In this document: positions 34,948 to 42,403 of the stretch, in pieces
Numbering within the stretch: position 1 is the stretch's first letter
Layout of the letters: each line of letters begins with the position of its first letter
Origin: JAZBPO01 sp963691775
Lineage (GTDB): Bacteria > Pseudomonadota > Gammaproteobacteria > Pseudomonadales > Azotimanducaceae
Length of the DNA stretch: 64,000 nt
Reading direction: 5' to 3'
Assembly (NCBI GenBank): GCA_963691775.1
Contig: OY829369.1
Coordinates: 1 to 64,000, forward strand
Made by a program: the position numbers and the translations under genes
The notes under the pieces: model-generated
Database searches by the model: none
Told to the model about the DNA's origin: nothing
Seen by the model: the letters and a program-made list of their open reading frames with translations, nothing else

Positions 34948-35873
34948 GAACCCGCATCGGCGGCGGCGATGGCGATGAAGCACTTGATGCGCTGAAAACG
35001 GTCCGCGATTGGATTCGCTGGACGAACAGCCGCTTAGAGGATGCGGATCTGTATTTTGGTCACGGAACGGACGAGGCCTGGGATGAGGCTGTCGCGCTTG
35101 TCGGTGGCGCGCTGCGTATCCCGCCGGATCGCCTGGAGCCGATGCTTTCGGCACGCGTCACGCGCGCTGAGGGCGTCATACTTCTCGGCTTGCTCGAGCG
35201 TCGCATCGAAGCGCGCGTACCGGTGCCCTACCTGGTGGGCCGCGCATGGCTTGCAGGCGTCGAATTCGTCGTCGACGAACGCGTGATCGTGCCTCGCTCT
35301 CCAATCGCTGGCCTCCTCGACGAGGGGCTCGCGCCTTGGCTCGTGACGGAACCGCTGCGGATTCTTGATCTGTGTACAGGCAGCGGTTGCCTCGGCCTGC
35401 TGGCGGCCCTTGTCTATCCGGACGCAGAGGTGGTGCTTGCCGATCTCAGCGCCGACGCGCTCGAGGTCGCGCAGACGAATGTCGAGCGGCTCGGACTCTC
35501 GGACCGGGTGACCTTGCGCCAAGGGGATGGCCCGGCGGCACTGGGTCCGGAGGTCCCTTTCGATCTCGTGATCTGCAATCCGCCTTACGTGAACGCGTCC
35601 GATCTGGCGACGATGCCCCAGGAATTCGCGTCTGAGCCGACCATGGCGCTTGCCGGAGGTGAGGACGGCCTGGCACTCATCTCGGCGTGGCTGCCCGTGC
35701 TCCCGGCCCACATGACCGACGGTGCGGTGCTCGTGCTCGAACTCGGCAATTCGGCACCAGCGCTCGGGGTTCGCTTTCCGGAGCTGTCCGTGAGCTGGCC
35801 GGCCCTGGAGACCGGCGGCACGGGCGTGCTCGTCATTACAGCCGAAGACCTGAGAACGCTGACTGCGGGATGA
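34944..35873 (+). CDS. prmB: Ribosomal protein uL3 glutamine methyltransferase
   Basis: 309 residues. It methylates glutamine in uL3. The N-terminal helical domain (DWIRWTNSRLEDADLYFGHGTDEAWDEA) is PrmB-specific and distinguishes it from PrmC. The methyltransferase domain has RILDLCTGSGCLG-type motif I (LRILDLCTGSGCLGLLAAL), motif DLSADALEVAQTN and the glutamine-binding NPPYVN. It overlaps the GIY-YIG gene by 4 bp and lies 48 bp before aroC, the same neighbour as in E. coli. Confidence 0.94.
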   Translation: MRTRIGGGDGDEALDALKTVRDWIRWTNSRLEDADLYFGHGTDEAWDEAVALVGGALRIPPDRLEPMLSARVTRAEGVILLGLLERRIEARVPVPYLVGRAWLAGVEFVVDERVIVPRSPIAGLLDEGLAPWLVTEPLRILDLCTGSGCLGLLAALVYPDAEVVLADLSADALEVAQTNVERLGLSDRVTLRQGDGPAALGPEVPFDLVICNPPYVNASDLATMPQEFASEPTMALAGGEDGLALISAWLPVLPAHMTDGAVLVLELGNSAPALGVRFPELSVSWPALETGGTGVLVITAEDLRTLTAG

Positions 35874-35921
35874 GCCGACCCTGCTATCATCGCGCGCCTC
35901 CGAGGCGTGCCAGGTAGTTCA

Positions 35922-37004
35922 ATGTCCGGCAACAGTTTCGGTCGCGCGTTCACCGTGACCACTTTCGGCGAGAGCCATGGCCCCGCTCTGGGGTGCATCG
36001 TCGACGGCTGTCCCCCTGGACTCCCGTTGGACGAGGCGCTCATTCAGCGCGATCTCGATCGCCGTCGCCCCGGCACCTCCAAGTATGCGACGCAGCGCCG
36101 GGAACCGGATGCCGTGCGAATCCTGTCCGGCGTGTTCGAGGGTCTGACGACGGGTACGCCGATCTCGCTGCTCATCGAAAATACCGACCAGCGCTCGCGC
36201 GACTACTCAAACATCAAAGATACCTATCGCCCCGCACATGCGGATCTGACCTACGATGCGAAGTACGGCTTCCGCGACTACCGAGGAGGCGGCCGGTCAT
36301 CTGCCCGCGAGACGGCTGCGCGGGTCGCTGCGGGAGCGATCGCACGGCGCTATCTCGAATCTCGCGTGGGGATTCGCATACGGGGTTATCTGTCCCAGAT
36401 GGGCGATCATCGCCCGTCGCGCCATGACTGGTCCGCCATTGATCAGAATCCCTTCTTCTGGCCGGATCCGGATCAGGTGCCGGCGCTCGAGGCGACGATC
36501 GACGCCCTGCGGCGGGAAGGAGACTCGGTGGGCGCGCGCGTGACGGTCGTTGCCGACAATATGCCGCAGGGGCTGGGCGAGCCCGTGTTCGACAAGCTCG
36601 ATGCTGATCTCGCTCACGCGCTGATGGGCATCAACGCCGTCCGTGGCGTCGAGATCGGAGACGGCTTTTCGGTGGTCTCTCAGAAAGGCAGCGAGCACCG
36701 CGATGAAATCACTCCGGACGGATTCCTGAGCAATCACGCGGGCGGCACGCTGGGGGGGATTTCTTCTGGTCAGGACCTGATCTGTCACCTCGCGCTGAAG
36801 CCCACCTCCAGTATCCGAGTGCCCGGTCGCAGCATCGATCGCGCGGGCAACGAAACTGAGGTGGTGACCAATGGGCGGCACGATCCCTGCGTCGGCGTGC
36901 GCGCCACGCCGATCGCAGAGGCGATGGTTGCGCTCGTGCTGATGGACCATCTACTTCGGCATCGTGCCCAGAATCCGAATCGGGCTCCCGCAACAAACGA
37001 CTGA
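35922..37004 (+). CDS. aroC: Chorismate synthase
   Basis: 360 residues from ATG 35922 (MSGNSFGRAF); the GTG five codons earlier is less likely. It converts EPSP to chorismate using reduced FMN, supplying the trp genes further along. Signatures are TTFGESHGPALGCIVDGCPPG, YGFRDYRGGGRSSARETAAR and FLSNHAGGTLGGISSGQ. It follows prmB and is convergent with the lysR gene. Confidence 0.96.
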   Translation: MSGNSFGRAFTVTTFGESHGPALGCIVDGCPPGLPLDEALIQRDLDRRRPGTSKYATQRREPDAVRILSGVFEGLTTGTPISLLIENTDQRSRDYSNIKDTYRPAHADLTYDAKYGFRDYRGGGRSSARETAARVAAGAIARRYLESRVGIRIRGYLSQMGDHRPSRHDWSAIDQNPFFWPDPDQVPALEATIDALRREGDSVGARVTVVADNMPQGLGEPVFDKLDADLAHALMGINAVRGVEIGDGFSVVSQKGSEHRDEITPDGFLSNHAGGTLGGISSGQDLICHLALKPTSSIRVPGRSIDRAGNETEVVTNGRHDPCVGVRATPIAEAMVALVLMDHLLRHRAQNPNRAPATND

Positions 37005-37029
37005 CCCTTACCGCTGTCGGACCGCTTTG

Positions 37030-37911
37030 CTATGCGTGATCCGCGCGTGCTTCCAGTGATTGGACGAATGCGCGAGCCGCGTTTGAGGGCGTCCGCTCCG
37101 GATGGCAGACCCAACCGAGTTCGCGGCGCAGCCCCGGGGCGCCGATCACGTCAAGGGGTCGTAGACCCTCTCCAATCATGGTTTCTGGCAGCACGGTCCA
37201 GCCGAGCCCGATGCGCGTCATCATCTGGATGGTTTCAAGGTAATTCGTTGTCAGCGTGCGGACGAGATCTAAGCCCGCCGCCTCGAACATGCCCGTGACG
37301 ATTCGCCCGGTATAGGTTCCAAGCCCAGGCAGCACAGCAGGGCGCTCCGCGAGGCGCGCCAGCGGAACGGGGCCGATCCGGGCAAGCAGATCATCGGCCG
37401 CGACCGCGAAGGTCAGCGGATCGTTCCAGATCAGATGGCTCTCGAGCGGTGGCACACCGCCGGGTGCAAGGGTGACTACGGCGAGGTCAAGGTCGCCATG
37501 TAGAAGCGCCGCGTGGGCCGCCTCCGAATCGAGGAAGCGGATGTCGAGTTCGACGTCTGGAAAGGCGCGGCTGAAGTGGCGCAACACGGGAGGCAATCGA
37601 TGCAGACCGATGTGGTGAGAGGTGCCGAGGGCGAGAGGGCCGCTGACGCGCCCGCTGAGATCACGGAGCAGCGTGCGGGTTTCTTCGAGTTCCGCGAGGA
37701 GGCGGCGCGCTCGGGGCAGGAGCGCGCGGCCGGGCTCGGTCAGGCTGATCTGGCGTCCGATCCGATCGAACAGGCGGACCTCCAGGCGGCGCTCGAGCGT
37801 CGCGATGCGTCGGGATACCGCAGACTGCGTGAGGTGCAGTGATTCGGCCGCCTGTGAGAAGGAGCTGAGTTCCGCGACGGCGAGAAAAGCGGCGAGTTCG
37901 GGCGTGTCCAT
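37030..37911 (-). CDS. LysR family transcriptional regulator
   Basis: 293 residues. The winged HTH is at the N-terminus (LAAFLAVAELSSFSQAAESLHLTQSAVSRRIATLERRLEV), and the periplasmic-binding-like effector domain covers about 90-290. It is divergent from leuCDB-asd, the position held by a LysR gene beside leuC in Pseudomonas. A 15-bp LysR-type box lies between the two genes at 37929-37943, so it probably activates leuC in response to a pathway metabolite. The effector is unknown. Confidence 0.92.
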   Translation of the reverse strand: MDTPELAAFLAVAELSSFSQAAESLHLTQSAVSRRIATLERRLEVRLFDRIGRQISLTEPGRALLPRARRLLAELEETRTLLRDLSGRVSGPLALGTSHHIGLHRLPPVLRHFSRAFPDVELDIRFLDSEAAHAALLHGDLDLAVVTLAPGGVPPLESHLIWNDPLTFAVAADDLLARIGPVPLARLAERPAVLPGLGTYTGRIVTGMFEAAGLDLVRTLTTNYLETIQMMTRIGLGWTVLPETMIGEGLRPLDVIGAPGLRRELGWVCHPERTPSNAARAFVQSLEARADHA

Positions 37912-37928
37912 TCAGCTAAAGAGCTTCT

Positions 37929-37961
37929 ATGCGTTCTGCGCATTCTAATCATTCCTATAAT
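37929..37961 (+). promoter_or_regulatory. LysR box and leuC promoter
   Basis: ATGCGTTCTGCGCAT at 37929-37943 is a perfect 5-bp-arm palindrome with the T-N11-A spacing of LysR sites. It overlaps a poor -35 (GTTCTG, 37933-37938). A perfect -10 TATAAT follows at 37956-37961 with 17-bp spacing, and a half-site ATGCG recurs at 37960. A weak -35 covered by an activator box fits a LysR-activated promoter. Transcription would start near 37968, 58 bp before leuC. Confidence 0.72.
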
Positions 37962-38025
37962 GCGTTTGCCTCATCCGGGACGGGGTCGCAGAATCCGCGC
38001 CCTCGAATGCTGGGACGGCTCCGAC

Positions 38026-39450
38026 ATGGCCAGAACGCTCTACGACAAACTCTGGGATTCACACGTCGTAAAAGCACGCGACGACGGTTCGGCGCTGCTC
38101 TACATCGACCGGCATCTGCTTCACGAGGTGACCTCGCCGCAGGCCTTCGAAGGACTGCGCCTGGCCGGTCGTTCGCCCTGGCGCCTGGATGCGAACCTCG
38201 CCACGCCTGATCACAATGTGCCCACCACCGATCGGGCGCGCGGCATCGAGGGTATCGAGGAGGATACGGCGCGGATTCAGGTCCAGACCCTGGACGAGAA
38301 CTGCGACGAGTTTGGCATTCTTGAGTTTCGCATTCGCGATCCGCGCCAGGGCATCGTCCACGTCGTCGGCCCGGAGCAGGGTGCGACCCTGCCGGGCATG
38401 ACCGTCGTCTGCGGTGATTCGCACACCTCGACCCATGGCGCGCTCGCCGCACTGGCGCACGGCATCGGAACCTCCGAGGTCGAGCATGTGCTTGCAACCC
38501 AGTGCTTGGTGCAGAAGAAGGCGAGGAACTTCCGGATCGACGCGCGCGGCGGGCTGGCCCCTGGCGTGACGGCGAAGGATCTGGCGCTTGCGATCATTGG
38601 TCGTCTCGGCACGGCGGGCGGCACCGGTCACACCTTCGAGTTCGCAGGCGAAGCGGTGCGCGGCCTGTCCATGGAAGGCCGCATGACGCTGTGCAACATG
38701 TCGATTGAGGCGGGCGCCCGGGCGGGCGCGGTGGCCTTCGACGACGTCACTCGCGAGTATGTGAGGGGGCGCCCCTTCGCCCCGACAGGCGAAGCCTGGG
38801 AGCGCGCTGTTGACGCATGGCGTGATCTCGTCAGCGACGAGGATGCCGTCTTCGATCGCGAGCTCGTCCTCGACGCTGCGGCATTGCAGCCGCAGGTCAC
38901 CTGGGGCACTTCGCCTGAAATGGTTGCCGACGTACAAGGCCGCGTGCCGGATCCGGCCGACGCTCGGGACGCTGTACAGAAGGAAGGCTGGATGCGAGCG
39001 CTAGAGTACATGGGCCTTCAGCCCGGTCAGGCGATCACGGACATCCATCTGGATCGCGTTTTCATCGGGTCGTGCACGAATTCGCGCATCGAGGATCTGC
39101 GAGCAGCGGCGTCCGTGGTGAGGGGGCGCAGCGTCGCGAGGCGCGTCAAGCAGGCCATGGTCGTGCCGGGCTCTGGACTTGTTAAGCAGCAGGCGGAGCA
39201 GGAAGGTCTACACCAGGTGTTTCTCGATGCGGGCTTCGAGTGGCGCGATCCGGGCTGTTCCATGTGCCTTGCGATGAATCCTGATCGCCTGGGCGACCGG
39301 GAGCACTGCGCCGCGACGTCGAATCGGAACTTCGAAGGGCGTCAGGGTCATGGCGGGCGTACGCACCTGGTAAGCCCGGCGATGGCCGCTGCCGCCGCCG
39401 TGGCCGGGCACTTCGTTGATGCGCGCGAGATGACGGGAGGTGCCGCATGA
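38026..39450 (+). CDS. leuC: 3-isopropylmalate dehydratase large subunit
   Basis: 474 residues from ATG 38026 (MARTLYDKLWDSHVV). It isomerises 2- to 3-isopropylmalate with LeuD in leucine synthesis. 4Fe-4S ligands lie in IGSCTNSRIEDL and in DPGCSMCLAMNPD. The substrate segments VVCGDSHTSTHGALAALAHG and MSIEAGARAGAVAFDD are present. It overlaps leuD by 4 bp. Confidence 0.97.
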   Translation: MARTLYDKLWDSHVVKARDDGSALLYIDRHLLHEVTSPQAFEGLRLAGRSPWRLDANLATPDHNVPTTDRARGIEGIEEDTARIQVQTLDENCDEFGILEFRIRDPRQGIVHVVGPEQGATLPGMTVVCGDSHTSTHGALAALAHGIGTSEVEHVLATQCLVQKKARNFRIDARGGLAPGVTAKDLALAIIGRLGTAGGTGHTFEFAGEAVRGLSMEGRMTLCNMSIEAGARAGAVAFDDVTREYVRGRPFAPTGEAWERAVDAWRDLVSDEDAVFDRELVLDAAALQPQVTWGTSPEMVADVQGRVPDPADARDAVQKEGWMRALEYMGLQPGQAITDIHLDRVFIGSCTNSRIEDLRAAASVVRGRSVARRVKQAMVVPGSGLVKQQAEQEGLHQVFLDAGFEWRDPGCSMCLAMNPDRLGDREHCAATSNRNFEGRQGHGGRTHLVSPAMAAAAAVAGHFVDAREMTGGAA

Positions 39451-40088
39451 AGGCGTTTACCACGCATGCAGGATCGGTCGCGCCGCTTGATCGTGCGAAC
39501 GTCGACACCGACCAGATCATTCCGAAGCAGTTTCTGAAATCGATCCGCCGGACCGGCTTCGGCGACAACCTCTTCGACGGCTGGCGTTACCTGGATGAGG
39601 GCGACCCGAGCAAGACGCCCAACGAGCGTGAGATCAATCCAGACTTCGTCCTCAACGCGCCCCGCTATCAGGGTGCGACGATCCTGCTCGCGCGCGAAAA
39701 CTTCGGCTGCGGCTCAAGCCGTGAGCACGCCGTCTGGGCCCTCGAGGAGTACGGCTTTCGTGCCGTAATCGCGCCAGATTTCGCTGACATCTTCCACAAC
39801 AACTGTTTCAAGAACGGGGTGCTCCCGATCGCTCTGCCTGCCGAGGTCGTGGACGCCTTCTTCGACGGGGCCGCAGCGGGCCTCGAACTCGAGGTCGATC
39901 TGCCGGCACAGGTCGTACGCACGCCGGATGGCGCAGAACACGCCTTCGACGTCGACCCGTTCCGTAAACGGATGCTGGTCGAGGGGCTTGACGAGATCGG
40001 GCTGACCCTTCGGGACGCCGAAGACATCCGAGAGTACGAGCGGAGCCGGCGCGAGCGCGCCCCCTGGTTGTTCGACGCGATCTGCTGA
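39447..40088 (+). CDS. leuD: 3-isopropylmalate dehydratase small subunit
   Basis: 213 residues, the swivelling domain partner of LeuC. Marks are LDRANVDTDQIIPKQFLKSI, ILLARENFGCGSSREHAVW and FADIFHNNCFKNGVLPI. It starts inside the leuC stop (ATGA) and is followed 32 bp later by leuB. Confidence 0.97.
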   Translation: MKAFTTHAGSVAPLDRANVDTDQIIPKQFLKSIRRTGFGDNLFDGWRYLDEGDPSKTPNEREINPDFVLNAPRYQGATILLARENFGCGSSREHAVWALEEYGFRAVIAPDFADIFHNNCFKNGVLPIALPAEVVDAFFDGAAAGLELEVDLPAQVVRTPDGAEHAFDVDPFRKRMLVEGLDEIGLTLRDAEDIREYERSRRERAPWLFDAIC

Positions 40089-40120
40089 TTGTCCCCACCG
40101 ACACGAACGAGACGAACGAG

Positions 40121-41221
40121 ATGAGCAAGAAGATCCTGATCCTGCCCGGCGACGGCATCGGCCCGGAGGTGATGCAGCACGTGGTGCGCCTGCTTGCTGC
40201 GGTGCAGGCGCAGACGAACGTACGCCTCGAACTGGAACACCGGCTCGTCGGTGGCGCGGCCATAGACGCCGAAGGCGCGCCGCTGAGCGACGACACGCTC
40301 GCCGCCGCGCAGGCAGCCGACGCGGTATTGCTCGGCGCCGTCGGCGGTCCGAAGTGGGACGAACTGCCCATGCCGGAGCGCCCCGAACGTGGGCTCCTAG
40401 GTCTGCGCAGCGGCCTTGGCCTGTTTGCGAATTTCCGGCCCGCGATCCTGTTCCCGCAGCTGGCGGCTGCGTCCTCGCTGAAGCCGGATCTGGTTGCAGG
40501 CCTCGATATCCTTATCCTGCGCGAGCTCACGGGTGGTATCTATTTCGGCGAGCCGCGGGGCGTGGAGACGCTTGAGGACGGAACGCGGCGGGGCTTCAAC
40601 ACCTATGTCTATAGCGAAGCAGAGATCCGACGCATCGCGCGCCTCGGCTTCGAGACGGCGCAAAAAAGAGGCGGGCGCCTGTGCTCCGTGGACAAGGCGA
40701 ACGTGCTGGAGGTGACCGGCCTGTGGCGCGAACTCGTTGACGACGAGAGCCGTGCCTTCCGGGACGTCGAGCTGTCCCACATGTACGTCGACAATGCCGC
40801 CATGCAGCTCGTGCGTGCGCCGAAGCAGTTCGACGTCATCGTCACAGGCAACATGTTCGGCGACATCCTCTCCGACGTCGCAGCAATGCTGACGGGCTCA
40901 CTCGGCATGCTGCCGTCGGCGTCGTTGAATGCGTCAGGGCAGGGCATGTACGAACCTGTGCACGGTACGGCGCCGGACATCGCCGGCCAGAACATCGCCA
41001 ATCCGCTGGCAACCCTCCTGTCCGTCGCGATGATGTTCCGTTACAGCCTCGATGCCGCGTCCATTGCAGATGCGATCGAGGGTGCGGTCTCTGATGTGCT
41101 TGATGCGGGCCATCGAACGGGCGACATCGTCGGCGACGGTGATGCAGCGCCACTGGGGACGGATGCGATGGCGGACGCAGTCATTGAAGCTTTGGCCGTG
41201 CGCCTCGGAGGTGCGGCATGA
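40121..41221 (+). CDS. leuB: 3-isopropylmalate dehydrogenase
   Basis: 366 residues. NAD-dependent oxidative decarboxylation of 3-isopropylmalate. Marks are ILPGDGIGPEVM, LRSGLGLFANFRPA, the catalytic Tyr in VYSEAEIRRIARLGF, Lys in VDKANVLE, and GDILSDVAAMLTGSLGMLPS followed by the NAD site EPVHGTAPDIAG. It overlaps asd by 4 bp (ATGA). Confidence 0.97.
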   Translation: MSKKILILPGDGIGPEVMQHVVRLLAAVQAQTNVRLELEHRLVGGAAIDAEGAPLSDDTLAAAQAADAVLLGAVGGPKWDELPMPERPERGLLGLRSGLGLFANFRPAILFPQLAAASSLKPDLVAGLDILILRELTGGIYFGEPRGVETLEDGTRRGFNTYVYSEAEIRRIARLGFETAQKRGGRLCSVDKANVLEVTGLWRELVDDESRAFRDVELSHMYVDNAAMQLVRAPKQFDVIVTGNMFGDILSDVAAMLTGSLGMLPSASLNASGQGMYEPVHGTAPDIAGQNIANPLATLLSVAMMFRYSLDAASIADAIEGAVSDVLDAGHRTGDIVGDGDAAPLGTDAMADAVIEALAVRLGGAA

Positions 41222-42237
41222 GCACTATCGACATCGCCATCGCCGGCGCCACCGGCGCTGTCGGAGAGGTCCTGCTCGAGATCCTCGCCGAGCGTGACTT
41301 CCCGGTGGGCCGCCTGTATCCCCTGGCCAGCGCACGCTCCGCGGGCACTACGGTGATGTTCAAGGGGCGTCCGATTCTCGTGGAGGACATCGCGGCCTTC
41401 GACTTCGCCAAGGTGAAGCTCGGTCTGTTCTCGGCTGGCGGTGATGTATCGGCCGAGTACGCGCCGAAGGCTGCGGCGGCCGGCTGCGTCGTCATCGACA
41501 ACACTTCGAAGTTTCGCTACGAGGACGATATTCCGCTCGTGGTCGCGGAGGTGAATCCGGAGGCGCTTGCAGGCTTCAGGAATCGCAACATCATCGCGAA
41601 TCCGAACTGCTCGACCATGCAACTCATGGTCGCCCTGAAGCCCCTCCACGATGCTGCGCACATCGAACGAATCAACATCGCGACGTATCAGGCAGTATCT
41701 GGCGCGGGTCGAAAAGGGGTGGATGAGCTCGCGTCCCAGACGGCGGCACTCCTGAACGGACGCCCGGCGGAGCCCTCGGCGTTTACGAAGCAGATCGCTT
41801 TCAACGCGATACCGCACATCAATTCGTTTGAGGAAAACGGATACACGACGGAAGAGATGAAGCTTGTCTGGGAGACGCGGAAGATCCTGTCGTCGCCCGA
41901 GATACGCGTGAACCCGACCTGCGTGCGGATTCCAGTCTTCTACGGACATTCGGAAGCTGTGGCGATTGAGACCCGTCAGCCCCTGAGCGCCCAAGAAGCG
42001 AGGGCGCTACTTGAGGTGGCGCCGGGTGTAACGGTGATCGACGAGCGTGCAGATGGTGGCTATCCGACGGCGGTACCCGATGCCTCTGGTACGGACCCAG
42101 TTTTCGTTGGCCGTATCCGCGAGGACATCTCGCACTCGAATGGCCTGAACCTTTGGGTGGTCTCCGACAACGTTCGCAAGGGCGCGGCGCTCAACAGTGT
42201 ACAAATCGGAGAGCTTTTGCTAAAAGAGCTTTCATAA
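41218..42237 (+). CDS. asd: Aspartate-semialdehyde dehydrogenase
   Basis: 339 residues. It makes aspartate semialdehyde for lysine, threonine and methionine synthesis and for diaminopimelate. The nucleotide motif GATGAVGEVLLEIL is at residues 9-22. The catalytic Cys is in NPNCSTMQLMVAL, the binding site at TYQAVSGAGRKGVDEL, and the catalytic His in PVFYGHSEAV (the family pattern of the Pseudomonas/Bacillus type). It is the last gene coupled to leuCDB, as in Pseudomonas. Confidence 0.96.
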   Translation: MSTIDIAIAGATGAVGEVLLEILAERDFPVGRLYPLASARSAGTTVMFKGRPILVEDIAAFDFAKVKLGLFSAGGDVSAEYAPKAAAAGCVVIDNTSKFRYEDDIPLVVAEVNPEALAGFRNRNIIANPNCSTMQLMVALKPLHDAAHIERINIATYQAVSGAGRKGVDELASQTAALLNGRPAEPSAFTKQIAFNAIPHINSFEENGYTTEEMKLVWETRKILSSPEIRVNPTCVRIPVFYGHSEAVAIETRQPLSAQEARALLEVAPGVTVIDERADGGYPTAVPDASGTDPVFVGRIREDISHSNGLNLWVVSDNVRKGAALNSVQIGELLLKELS

Positions 42238-42403
42238 AGAGTACTTAGTTCACAATACGCACGCGATTTCTAGGTTAGCGTGCCAAGCAATAGTGTTCGT
42301 TGAAAGCATTCGCAGGGTTGGCGTTCGCCACGGCTGCGGTCTTCGCTTGGCAGCGCTCGTGCGCGGTGGCCGCGGCTGCCGCCGGGAAGGAAGGGCAGAC
42401 GGT

